Of a DNA stretch of 64,000 nt, positions 40,933 through 48,883 are shown piece after piece. Below the pieces are notes generated by a model that did not search any database, was not told the origin of the DNA, and was given only the letters and a program-made list of their open reading frames with translations. The stretch covers positions 62,001 to 126,000 of the forward strand of contig NZ_JAGSYE010000002.1 of assembly GCF_025685565.1 (NCBI RefSeq), written 5' to 3'. Source of the stretch: Granulicella aggregans (GTDB lineage: Bacteria > Acidobacteriota > Terriglobia > Terriglobales > Acidobacteriaceae). The stretch's first letter is position 1; the number at the start of each line of letters is the position of its first letter. A program made the position numbers and the translations under genes.

Positions 40933-43356
40933 TTAGCGATTGCCGCCACCCTGAGGTGCGCCTCCGCCGGAGTTTCCACCACCGCCGCCCTGACCCGGAC
41001 GACGTCCGCCACGGCGGCGACGTCCACCACCTCCGGGACGACGCTGACCGTCTCCCTGCGGACGGCCTGGCGCGGTGCCTGCGGGTACCGGAACGCCATC
41101 GGCGCGGTTGAAGTTGGGCTCGTCGGAGCCCTCTTCGCCCTCACCGTCGCCTTCAAACTCCTCGCCATCTTCCTCGTCCTCGTCGAAGTCCGCAGCCTCA
41201 CCGACCGTGGCCCCAGGTGCAGGAGCATCAAGTCCAATCTGGTTGCCCTCAGGCAGGCCGAGCTTGGCGCGCTGCTCACGTAGCACAGCCTTGCGGGAGA
41301 GCTTGATGCGGTTGCCTTCGATCGAGAGGACCTTGACCAGAATCTGGTCACCTTCGCGAAGCTCGTCCTTCACGTCCTTGACGCGGTGTTCTGCGATCTC
41401 GGAGACGTGCAGCAGACCATCGGTGCCGGGGAAGATCTCGACGAATGCGCCAAACTCGGCGATACGTACAACCTTGCCCAGGTAAGTCTTGCCGATCTCA
41501 GGAACAGCGGTGATGTCGGAGATCATCTGGATAGCGCGCGCCAGACCGTCAGCGTCGCTTGAGGCAACGTTGACGCGGCCCGAGTCGTCGACATCGATCT
41601 TCACGCCTGTCGCATCGACGATGCCACGGATGACCTTGCCGCCGGGTCCGATGAGATCGCGGATCTTATCGGTAGGAATCTGTATGGTGTGGATGCGCGG
41701 GGCGAAAGCAGACTTCTCTTCCTTCGCGGTCGAGATCACGGCGTCCATCGTGTCGAGCAGGAACATCCGTCCCTTGTTCGCCTGGGCGAGTGCTTCACGC
41801 ATGATCTGCGGCGTGATGCCCATGATCTTGATGTCCATCTGCAGCGCTGTAATGCCCTTGCGCGTTCCAGCCACCTTGAAGTCCATGTCCCCGTAGTGGT
41901 CTTCAGCGCCTGCAATGTCTGAGAGGACGGCGTAGTTATCGCCTTCCTTGACGAGTCCCATGGCGACGCCAGCGACCGCTCCCTTGATGCCGATACCTGC
42001 CTGCATCAGCGCCAGCGACGCTCCGCAGACAGTTGCCATCGAGGACGATCCGTTCGACTCGAGGATGTCCGAGACGACGCGAAGCGTGTACGGCGACTCA
42101 CTCTCATCCGGAAGCACAGCCTCAATCGCGCGGTATGCGAGCGCTCCGTGGCCGATCTCACGACGACCCACTCCGCTCATGCGGCCCACTTCGCCGACTG
42201 AGAAAGGCGGGAAGTTGTAGTGCAGCATGAAGCGACGCTTCTGCTCGCCCTCGTAAGTCTCGATACGCTGTGCGTCATCGGTGGTGCCGAGTGTCGCAGA
42301 GACCAGCGCCTGGGTCTCACCACGCGTGAACAGAGCCGATCCGTGAACACGAGGAAGAACGCCAACCTCGATGTCGATGTGGCGGATCTGGTCGAAGGCG
42401 CGGTGGTCCGGGCGGATGCGGTCGTTCAGAACCTGCTTGCGGAAGATGTCTTCGCGGAGGAGTTCGTAGTACTTGCTCAGCTTCTTCGGGGCAGCGGCAT
42501 CGTCCGCTGGCAGTTCCTTCTTCAGTTCGCTCTTGATCTCTGCAACCAGAGCGTAGCTCTCGAACTTGGGGTGCTTCTGCGTGTCGAGCGCGTCCTTCAG
42601 ACGGTCGCCAACCTTCGCATAAAGTCCGTTCAGATACTCGTGATCGATCTCGACCGGGGTTACGGTGCGCTTCGTCTTGCCAGCGCGGCTCACCAGGTCT
42701 TCAATCGCCGCGCAGATCTTCTTGATCTCTTCGTGAGCGAACTCGATCGCGCCCACGACCTCTTCTTCAGAACATTCCTTAGCGCCCGATTCCACCATCA
42801 CGATGCCGTCCTTGGTGCCGACAACCATGATGTTCAGGATGCTGGTCTTGCGCTCCGTGTAGGTAGGATTAACGAGGAAGTTGCCATCGATCAGGCCGAC
42901 GCGCACAGCGCCGACGGGACCATGGAAAGGAATGTCCGATAGAGCAAGCGCGCAGCTTGCGCCGTTGATGCCGAGAACGTCTGGATCGTTATCCTTGTCG
43001 GCCGAGTAGACGAAAGCTACAACCTGGGTCTCGTTGCGGAAAGCCTCCGGGAAGAGAGGGCGGATCGGACGGTCGATCTGACGGCTGGTCAGGATCTCCT
43101 TCTCGCTCGGGCGTCCTTCGCGCTTGATGAAGCCACCAGGGATGCGTCCGCCGGCATACGTGAACTCGCGATACTCAACGGTCAGCGGGAAGAAGTCGAT
43201 GCCTTCCTTGGGGTCGGGCGAAGCCACAGCCGTTGCAAGAATTACGTTGTCGCCGCTCGATGTGAGGGCTGCGCCGGAGGCCTGCTTGGCCATCCGTCCG
43301 GTTTCAAACTTGATCTGCTTGCCGCCGGCAAGCTCTACTACGACGTCCTGTTTCAT
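40933..43356 (-). CDS. pnp: Polynucleotide phosphorylase with acidic/arginine-glycine tail
   Basis: PNPase degrades RNA from the 3' end by phosphorolysis. The 807-aa protein has two RNase PH domains (about residues 1-215 and 315-550), with RPIRPLFPEAFRNE and the second-domain FSVGEVGRMSGVGRREIGHG. A KH domain includes IPTDKIRDLIGPGGKVIR and an S1 domain includes FGAFVEIFPGTDGLLHVSEI. After S1 it continues for about 100 residues, first very acidic (DFDEDEEDGEEFEGD), then Gly/Arg-rich (GGGRRRRGGRRPGQGG). This tail is longer than in E. coli PNPase (711 aa) and may bind RNA or partners. It follows rpsO on the same strand with a large leader hairpin, the usual rpsO-pnp order. Confidence 0.96.
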   Translation of the reverse strand: MKQDVVVELAGGKQIKFETGRMAKQASGAALTSSGDNVILATAVASPDPKEGIDFFPLTVEYREFTYAGGRIPGGFIKREGRPSEKEILTSRQIDRPIRPLFPEAFRNETQVVAFVYSADKDNDPDVLGINGASCALALSDIPFHGPVGAVRVGLIDGNFLVNPTYTERKTSILNIMVVGTKDGIVMVESGAKECSEEEVVGAIEFAHEEIKKICAAIEDLVSRAGKTKRTVTPVEIDHEYLNGLYAKVGDRLKDALDTQKHPKFESYALVAEIKSELKKELPADDAAAPKKLSKYYELLREDIFRKQVLNDRIRPDHRAFDQIRHIDIEVGVLPRVHGSALFTRGETQALVSATLGTTDDAQRIETYEGEQKRRFMLHYNFPPFSVGEVGRMSGVGRREIGHGALAYRAIEAVLPDESESPYTLRVVSDILESNGSSSMATVCGASLALMQAGIGIKGAVAGVAMGLVKEGDNYAVLSDIAGAEDHYGDMDFKVAGTRKGITALQMDIKIMGITPQIMREALAQANKGRMFLLDTMDAVISTAKEEKSAFAPRIHTIQIPTDKIRDLIGPGGKVIRGIVDATGVKIDVDDSGRVNVASSDADGLARAIQMISDITAVPEIGKTYLGKVVRIAEFGAFVEIFPGTDGLLHVSEIAEHRVKDVKDELREGDQILVKVLSIEGNRIKLSRKAVLREQRAKLGLPEGNQIGLDAPAPGATVGEAADFDEDEEDGEEFEGDGEGEEGSDEPNFNRADGVPVPAGTAPGRPQGDGQRRPGGGGRRRRGGRRPGQGGGGGNSGGGAPQGGGNR

Positions 43357-43436
43357 CGTTGTCTTCCTCTTCTGTTTTATCGTTTTGGGAACTTGTGGCG
43401 CGCTCCGCCAGTTGTCGCAACGGCGCTGAAAGCGCG

Positions 43437-43489
43437 ACAGGCGCAGCCCCGACGCGACGCTTCACGCGTCTTCGGCTGGCTGCGCCTGT
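43437..43489 (-). promoter_or_regulatory. Large hairpin in the rpsO-pnp intergenic leader
   Basis: A perfect 12-bp inverted repeat (ACAGGCGCAGCC and GGCTGCGCCTGT) encloses an inner GACGCG/CGCGTC hairpin, about 80 nt upstream of pnp. In E. coli the pnp leader forms a long stem cut by RNase III so that PNPase can repress its own mRNA. Position and shape here are similar, so this is a candidate autoregulatory site. The remaining part of the 319-bp gap shows no gene. Confidence 0.6.
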
Positions 43490-43675
43490 TTTGATTCGAT
43501 CCTGTCAAGAGGGCCGTTATGCCTGAGCCAATGCCCGAGTTTGTCATCATGGTTAGCTGCACCCGCAGACGAATCGTGAAAGATTCTGTGCGATCTCCGC
43601 AGCCGTTACTGGGCAAGCCAGGCAATTATCCATGAATCAACTGTCTCTCTGGACTGTCTCTGGGAGGGGTAGAGG

Positions 43676-43942
43676 CTACTTGCGGATTCCGAGCTTTCCG
43701 ATGACGTCGCGGTAGCGGTCTGCGTCCACCTTCTTCAGGTAGTCCAGAAGACGGCGGCGCTTGCTCACGAGCATGAGAAGTCCGCGACGCGAGCCATGGT
43801 CCTTCTTGTGCGTCTTGAAGTGTTCCGTCAACTCGCCGATTCGTTCACTCAGAATGGCAATCTGAACCTCTGGGCTCCCGGTGTCGGAGTCGTGCGTACG
43901 AAACTTCTCGATAATGTCTGTCTTTTTTACGGATGCCAACAC
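43676..43942 (-). CDS. rpsO: 30S ribosomal protein S15
   Basis: The 88-aa protein has the S15 length and pattern: [16 protein letters not shown], the RNA-binding [19 protein letters not shown], and [11 protein letters not shown]15 binds the central domain of 16S rRNA early in small-subunit assembly. It lies directly upstream of pnp, a conserved pairing, and its own 3' region contains the leader hairpin of pnp. Confidence 0.98.
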   Translation of the reverse strand: MLASVKKTDIIEKFRTHDSDTGSPEVQIAILSERIGELTEHFKTHKKDHGSRRGLLMLVSKRRRLLDYLKKVDADRYRDVIGKLGIRK

Positions 43943-44079
43943 AGCTGTTGTTACTCCTGATCTTCTCTTATGTCCACTCTTCGTAGTGTCTCTAAGAGGA
44001 TAGCATCGGTTGCCGCAGGGGGCAACGCGAGCAGAATCAAGGAGGATTCGTCTGGTTCCGGCATAGGGAGTAATGTTCT

Positions 44080-44388
44080 CTAGAACTCGCGGCTGTCGAA
44101 GATCAGCATTCCGGAACCCGGCGCCATGATCGTCTGCGCGTCTGCCGCCGCCGCCTGGCCCTCGGGGCTCGAAAGCCCCGCCTGAAGAGATGCCATGTCG
44201 TCAAAGTGAAGGATTGCAACAAGATGCACAAGTGAAGGGCCGGCTGGCGTGACGACCGGCCCTTCACTGGTCTCGAACTTCTTCAGGCCCGGAAGCTTCA
44301 GTGCAAGCGGGATATGGACTTCCTTGTAATGCCGGTCGAAGGCTTCCACATCACTCGGAGTGCCGTACGTTACGACGACCTTTGCCAT
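44080..44388 (-). CDS. EthD-family protein
   Basis: This 102-aa protein is a small ferredoxin-like alpha+beta barrel of the EthD family. The start [29 protein letters not shown] has the HxxxHxP-like pattern typical of the group, followed by LPGLKKFE and a C-terminal strand. EthD proteins form dimers and are linked to ring-cleavage or ether-degrading pathways, but most are of unknown function. It lies 25 nt downstream of a dienelactone hydrolase gene and is probably co-transcribed, which fits an aromatic-degradation role, though only as inference. Confidence 0.85.
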   Translation of the reverse strand: MAKVVVTYGTPSDVEAFDRHYKEVHIPLALKLPGLKKFETSEGPVVTPAGPSLVHLVAILHFDDMASLQAGLSSPEGQAAAADAQTIMAPGSGMLIFDSREF

Positions 44389-44413
44389 AATTCCTCCGCT
44401 GCCGACTGCCGTC

Positions 44414-45100
44414 CTATACGATGTGCTTCTTCAAAAATTCCAGAGACCGTTCGCGTGCAAGCTTCGCCGCCTCAGAGTTGTAGGACGAACGCTGATCGCA
44501 GTTGAAACCGTGTTCCGCTCCATCGTAAACGTAGATTGTGACATGAGGATGAGCAGATCTTACCGCCTCAATCTGCTCCGGACCGATATGCGTGTCCGCT
44601 CCGCCGAAGTGCAGCAGTACCGGGCAGCTTGGTTCTTCCGTAGCCACATTCCCCACCCCGCCAGCGTAATATCCGACGGTGCACTTGGGTTCCATCTCGA
44701 CGCTTGGGCCGCGGGTAGCCGAAAGCCAGCTCATCAGGCCGCCGTAGCAGTAGCCGATGACACCAACTCCTTTGCCCGATTCCTCCGCCTTGGCGAACGC
44801 AGCCGCAACATCCAGCAGAGCTGTCTTCACATCCAGCTTGCCATAGAGCTCATAGGCCCGCTTCATGTCTTCGCCGTCGTACTTTAGTTCAACGCCCTTT
44901 TCGGTACGGTCGAACAGCGCCGGAGCGATGGCGAGAAAGCCGTCCTTCGCATACCCATCCGCGATACTGCGAATATGGCTGTTGACGCCAAAGATCTCCT
45001 GGATGACGACCAGTGCTCCGATCGGCTCGCCCTCCGGACTTGCCACATATGCATCCAGTTGGTGCCCATCCTGGGCCTTCAATTCGATCGTCTGTCCCAT
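44414..45100 (-). CDS. Dienelactone hydrolase family protein
   Basis: This 228-aa alpha/beta hydrolase resembles dienelactone hydrolases, which open dienelactones during chlorocatechol breakdown. The nucleophile is cysteine in the elbow GYCYGG (about residue 117). The acid is the aspartate in FGGADTHIG and the histidine is in GAEHGFNCD. The entry motif VVIQEIFGVNSHIRSIADGYAKDG is also characteristic. Members act on diverse esters, so the substrate is uncertain. The adjacent EthD gene downstream supports a shared function. Confidence 0.9.
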   Translation of the reverse strand: MGQTIELKAQDGHQLDAYVASPEGEPIGALVVIQEIFGVNSHIRSIADGYAKDGFLAIAPALFDRTEKGVELKYDGEDMKRAYELYGKLDVKTALLDVAAAFAKAEESGKGVGVIGYCYGGLMSWLSATRGPSVEMEPKCTVGYYAGGVGNVATEEPSCPVLLHFGGADTHIGPEQIEAVRSAHPHVTIYVYDGAEHGFNCDQRSSYNSEAAKLARERSLEFLKKHIV

Positions 45101-45174
45101 ATTTCTCCTAGTGCGTTTATTAGTAGCTTTCTGTTTTGAAGTGATGCAAGGTCGCGCCGCCGGGTTTCAAACTC

Positions 45175-45405
45175 TCAGTCAATACCCTTGCCATCGGCGT
45201 ATCCCTTGATCTCGCCCGTCCATGCGAGGAATCGCAAAAACTGCCGCTTATCGTTCCAGAAGAGATCCCAGAAGTCGCGTGGCTGAATCTCGCCCGCAGG
45301 CTTGCCTGTGTAGGTCTCAAGACGCCAGCGCAGATACTCGCTTCGCCAGGGCTTCAATCGATGCCCGCGCGTCGCGTTCCACAAAAAACTGACCGCCTCC
45401 AGCAA
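45175..45405 (-). CDS. Small basic hypothetical protein
   Basis: I do not recognise this 76-aa protein. It is rich in tryptophan and basic residues: ATRGHRLKPWRSEYLRWRLETYTG, then PRDFWDLFWNDKRQFLRFLAW. The spacing suggests a compact helical fold. It starts with TTG at 45405, eight nt after a very good AGGAGG, which supports real translation. It sits between the dienelactone hydrolase and flagellar genes. Confidence 0.7.
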   Translation of the reverse strand: MLEAVSFLWNATRGHRLKPWRSEYLRWRLETYTGKPAGEIQPRDFWDLFWNDKRQFLRFLAWTGEIKGYADGKGID

Positions 45406-45485
45406 TCCCGGCCTCCTGTTCTTCGAACAATTTCAAGAACAAGAGTACCGGATCGCCGAAGGCGGTCGCCCTCACGGAATCCGAA

Positions 45486-46385
45486 TTACTTGATGTAGTC
45501 GAAGAGGCTGCCCTTGGCCAGCGACGCGATCACGCTGCTCAGTGCCGAACTCTGCGTCTCGGCGGTGCTCAACTGGGTCGCAACCTGCGCCGCGTCCGCG
45601 GAGATCAGGTTTGTCTCCGAGGCCGTAAACTGCGCGGCTGTAGTCTGCGCGTAGGTGCTGCTGGTCTGTATCTGGGCCAGCGACGTGCCGATAATGCTCC
45701 GCTGGCTGTCGACCGTGTTGAGCGCGCTCGTCAAGAGCGACGCGTCCGACCCGATCTGCGAACTTGAAGCGTTTGAGGTGAAGTCTGCGATCACGATATT
45801 CAGCGCTGTGAAGACTCCGGACCCCGGAGCTGTGAAGAGGCTCGAGCCGGCAAGATTGGTCTGGATCTTCTGCCCGTTGGGCGTGGTCGTGTACTGCAGC
45901 GCGCTATCGCCGGCATAGGTCACGGTCGCCGGCGTGGATGTCGTGTTCAGCGTGAACGGCTTTAGCTGACCCTGGCTTCCGGAGAAGATGTACTGTCCCT
46001 GGTACGACGCGTTCGCCAGCCCAAGGATCTGATCGCGAATCGCGACAATCTGCTGGCCGATGATGGACTTGTTGGCTGCACTCAAGGTACCGTCGCCGCC
46101 GGACACAGCCAGCGAGATTGCGTTCGTCAGCGCCGTCACCACCTCTCCCAGTGTCGAGTCGGTGACCTGCAGCTTGCTCGTTGTGGTCGTGGCCACCTGC
46201 ACGTAGGAGTCGGCCGCGCTGATCGCCGCCGCCAGGACCGTGCTTTGACCGACCGCAACCGCATCTGTGGATAGCTTCGAGACGCGAAGACCGCTGGCAA
46301 GCTCCCCGCTCAGATCGGCCTCATTGCTGGTGATGTTGTCCAGTGCCGTGGACAGGCCCTGGATGTAAAACGGATCAACGCGCAT
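45486..46385 (-). CDS. flgL: Flagellar hook-associated protein 3
   Basis: FlgL is one of the two junction proteins between hook and filament, secreted through the flagellar export apparatus. The 299-aa protein has the flagellin-like N-terminus (FYIQGLSTALDNITSNEADLSGELASGLRV) and a C-terminal helix that pairs with it (ISADAAQVATQLSTAETQSSAL). The middle is Ser/Thr/Gly-rich and variable, with YQGQYIFSGSQ, a typical FlgL segment. Length is normal. It is the last gene of the late flagellar run, 37 bp after flgK, and has no cleavable signal peptide, as expected. Confidence 0.93.
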   Translation of the reverse strand: MRVDPFYIQGLSTALDNITSNEADLSGELASGLRVSKLSTDAVAVGQSTVLAAAISAADSYVQVATTTTSKLQVTDSTLGEVVTALTNAISLAVSGGDGTLSAANKSIIGQQIVAIRDQILGLANASYQGQYIFSGSQGQLKPFTLNTTSTPATVTYAGDSALQYTTTPNGQKIQTNLAGSSLFTAPGSGVFTALNIVIADFTSNASSSQIGSDASLLTSALNTVDSQRSIIGTSLAQIQTSSTYAQTTAAQFTASETNLISADAAQVATQLSTAETQSSALSSVIASLAKGSLFDYIK

Positions 46386-46422
46386 GGTCTGCTCCTGATG
46401 GTTATCGTCTGCGAATACTTCT

Positions 46423-47829
46423 CTACTGAACCGTTGTCTCGACTCCGAGGTTCAACGCGCTCGCAAACAGCGTGTCGATGATGGAGAAGAGCTGCGAGGC
46501 CGCCTGATACGACCTCTGATACTGCGATAGATCGGCTGCCTCATCATCGAGCGATACCCCGGAGAGCGCGTCTCTTTGCGTCGTCAGTTGTGTAAGCGTC
46601 GCCTGCTGTAAGGTGCTGTCGTTGTTGGCCGTGGTCGCTGCCTCACCGATCGTTGCCAGCGTCGAAGCAAGATAGCTCGAAGCCGTCTGTCCTCCAGCAA
46701 TCAGAGCCGTACCGAGCGCCGCGAGCGCCGAGGCGTTCGTGTTTCCCGAACTGCCTTCACCCGCCGCAGCCGTTGCCACCAGACTCCCATTGGTCGTCGC
46801 AGCTGCGATCGTAGCGGCAGACCCAGGAGCGGTTGTACCAATGGTGAAGAGCGCCGCGCCCGGATTGCCGTTTGCATCCACTCCAGCCTCGTTCTGCGTG
46901 TTCACAGCCGTGGCAATGGAATAAGCCAGCGTGTCAAGCTGTCCCAGCAGCGGAGGGATACTCGTCGTGAGAGCCTGCAAAGTCCCACCCAGCGATCCTC
47001 CCGTAAGTCCCGACGTGACATTGGTGTTGTTAGGGCCGGCCAGCACCGTCACCGTTCCTCCCAGAATCGAGGCGCTCAAGGGATAGCTGTTCGGCCCCGA
47101 GACCAACACGCCACCATTCGATGTGGTGATATCGATTTCGTTGTTCGAGGTCGCGATCTGGTCCAGCCCGATGTACTGCGACAGCTGGGCGATCGCCTCC
47201 TGGCGCTGGTCTTCAAGTACGCCCGCATCGGCGTTCGGACTCTGCGTCGCAATCTTCGCATTCAGGGATGCAATCGTTGACAGCAGGGTATTCGCCTGGC
47301 CAACGATGTTCAACGCACTTCCCTCCAGAGAGGATGTGATCTGCGAGATCTGAGAGGACTCGGCGTTGAAGGTCGATGAAAGCGTGGAGGCTGTGCTCAG
47401 AACCTGTTGCCTCGTCGGTCCATCCGAAGGATTCGCGGCAAGCGCCGTCAGCGAGGAGAAGAACGCGTTCACCGCCGTGCCCAGTTGGGTCACGCTGGAG
47501 CTCGTCGTCGTCGACGTAACCCCAAAGATGCTCTCCACGTCACTGAGCGCCGATTGGATCGTCGCGCTCTGCGACTGGATCTGCGTCTGCTGCTGCACCC
47601 GCTGCTCCAGCACCCGGTCACGCACCGAGGTCGTCGCCGCGATCTGCACGCCGTCCCCTATGTTTAGCCCGTTGAGCAGATAGGTGTCCTGCGCCACGAA
47701 GTTCGGCACCTCGCGGGTATAGCCGGGAGTGTTCTGGTTGGCCACGTTGTTGGCCGTTACGTTCACGGCAGATTGCTCGGCTGCAAGCGCCTCCCGCGAG
47801 ATGTTGAGGACGGAGATTAGAGTGCCCAT
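46423..47829 (-). CDS. flgK: Flagellar hook-associated protein 1
   Basis: FlgK sits on the tip of the hook and joins it to FlgL and the filament. The 468-aa product has the rod/hook N-terminal motif LNISREALAAEQSAVNVTANNVANQNTPGYTRE and a C-terminal LSQYQRSYQAASQLFSIIDTLF, which form the D0 coiled coil. The intervening region is Ser/Thr/Ala-rich. It is somewhat shorter than E. coli FlgK (547 aa) because the variable outer domain is small. Its start overlaps the end of flgN by 13 bp, suggesting coupled translation. Confidence 0.95.
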   Translation of the reverse strand: MGTLISVLNISREALAAEQSAVNVTANNVANQNTPGYTREVPNFVAQDTYLLNGLNIGDGVQIAATTSVRDRVLEQRVQQQTQIQSQSATIQSALSDVESIFGVTSTTTSSSVTQLGTAVNAFFSSLTALAANPSDGPTRQQVLSTASTLSSTFNAESSQISQITSSLEGSALNIVGQANTLLSTIASLNAKIATQSPNADAGVLEDQRQEAIAQLSQYIGLDQIATSNNEIDITTSNGGVLVSGPNSYPLSASILGGTVTVLAGPNNTNVTSGLTGGSLGGTLQALTTSIPPLLGQLDTLAYSIATAVNTQNEAGVDANGNPGAALFTIGTTAPGSAATIAAATTNGSLVATAAAGEGSSGNTNASALAALGTALIAGGQTASSYLASTLATIGEAATTANNDSTLQQATLTQLTTQRDALSGVSLDDEAADLSQYQRSYQAASQLFSIIDTLFASALNLGVETTVQ

Positions 47830-48077
47830 TCGTTGCCTGCCTTCCGCTCACGCAGCCGCCGCAACAGCGCAAGGTTCTGCTCCGTCGACATCAGCACGCC
47901 AGCCAGTATCCTCTGATTGTTTTCGATCGCTTCCGCTGGTTCACTCTCGAGCAGGAGATCGCCGTCAAGCGCGGCCTGCATGCGGTCGGCGAGTCTATCG
48001 AGAGCTGCATGGTCAAAGTTGGCAAGGGCATCCGCCACAGCCCTCGAAGCATCGCTCAAACGCACTGACTCAACCAT
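47817..48077 (-). CDS. flgN: FlgN-like flagellar chaperone
   Basis: The 86-aa product is all-helical and charged (ADRMQAALDGDLLLESEPAEAIENNQRILAGVLMSTEQNLALLRRLRERK). It lies exactly where the FlgK/FlgL export chaperone FlgN is usually found, between flgM and flgK. Sequence similarity to FlgN is weak and the protein is shorter than typical (about 140 aa), so the name rests mainly on context. It overlaps flgK by 13 bp. Confidence 0.65.
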   Translation of the reverse strand: MVESVRLSDASRAVADALANFDHAALDRLADRMQAALDGDLLLESEPAEAIENNQRILAGVLMSTEQNLALLRRLRERKAGNEWAL

Positions 48078-48162
48078 GATTCCCTCATGTCGTCGTTGCT
48101 GCTATCGATTTTCCCGATGGAAGACTTGTCCCACACGTCGTTCACGTCGAAAGCCACGCCGA

Positions 48163-48477
48163 TCACTTCAAAAGCGAGCTGATCAACTTGTCCGCCACAT
48201 CCGATGAGGACACCTGGTAAGTCCCTGCGGCGATCGCTGCCTGCAAGGGCTGAATCTTGTCCAGCCGGACATCCGACCCGCTCAGCGCCCGCGTCAACAA
48301 CTCGCTGGTCGAACTGATGACAGTCTGGTCCGTCACCGGGTTTGTCTTCGCACCCCCGGGAGCGAGCGATGCGCTCGACTTGATCTGTTCTTCCTTGCCC
48401 GCCTGCACCGTCGCCGACGCGGGCGTTACCGGGTTCGACAGGCCCTGCAAGTTTCCAATTCCGTTCGAGATGCTCAT
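48163..48477 (-). CDS. flgM: Anti-sigma-28 factor FlgM
   Basis: FlgM binds the flagellar sigma factor sigma-28 and is exported when the hook is complete, releasing late gene expression. This 104-aa protein has a disordered, Ser/Thr-rich first half and a C-terminal helical part (RLDKIQPLQAAIAAGTYQVSSSDVADKLISSLL), the canonical binding region. ATG 48477 follows GGAGGAA; an upstream in-frame start (48495) would lie at the predicted transcription start. A sigma-28 promoter directly upstream makes negative feedback likely. Confidence 0.92.
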   Translation of the reverse strand: MSISNGIGNLQGLSNPVTPASATVQAGKEEQIKSSASLAPGGAKTNPVTDQTVISSTSELLTRALSGSDVRLDKIQPLQAAIAAGTYQVSSSDVADKLISSLLK

Positions 48478-48500
48478 AAGACTTCCTCCGTCCAATCACT

Positions 48501-48527
48501 TCATCGGCTAGTCCCTCTGACACTTTA
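48501..48527 (-). promoter_or_regulatory. Sigma-28 (FliA) promoter upstream of flgM
   Basis: On the minus strand TAAAGTGT (48520-48527), an 11-nt spacer and GCCGATGA (48501-48508) match the sigma-28 consensus TAAAGTTT-N11-GCCGATAA at 14 of 16 bases. It lies between flgJ and flgM and would drive flgM-flgN-flgK-flgL. Confidence 0.88.
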
Positions 48528-48538
48528 GTACTTGATGA

Positions 48539-48883
48539 CTATTTCCTGCGCTGCCCGTCTGCAATCCCAATCTGGCGCATGACCTGCTTCGCAATCCCCA
48601 GACCGCCATGCTTTGCAATCGCCGCCGCGACCGCCTCGGTGCCATAGCTGCTCATCGTATCGAGCGACGTGTCCCGGTCCGGATCGCCGGTGCCGAACCC
48701 TCCGCCACTCTCGTCCTCAGCGCCATCCTTACCTGCCTGCATCGGCTTCAGCAGCTCCTGCAGCATCATTCCTTCGAACTGTTGGGCCGCATCGGCCAGC
48801 TTGGCCTGCCGAGCCCGATCCGTCGGACTCAGTGCGCTCAAGCTCGCTGCAGCGTTTGCACTCTGCACTCTCGCAATGTTCAT
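48539..48883 (-). CDS. flgJ: Rod-binding protein (FlgJ N-terminal type)
   Basis: This 114-aa protein matches only the rod-capping half of FlgJ (QFEGMMLQELLKPMQ, followed by a GTEAVAAAIAKHGGLGIAKQVM end). The peptidoglycan hydrolase domain of enterobacterial FlgJ is absent, which is common outside that group. It would help rod assembly through the periplasm, with another enzyme opening the wall. Its start overlaps the flgI stop by four nt. Confidence 0.9.
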   Translation of the reverse strand: MNIARVQSANAAASLSALSPTDRARQAKLADAAQQFEGMMLQELLKPMQAGKDGAEDESGGGFGTGDPDRDTSLDTMSSYGTEAVAAAIAKHGGLGIAKQVMRQIGIADGQRRK

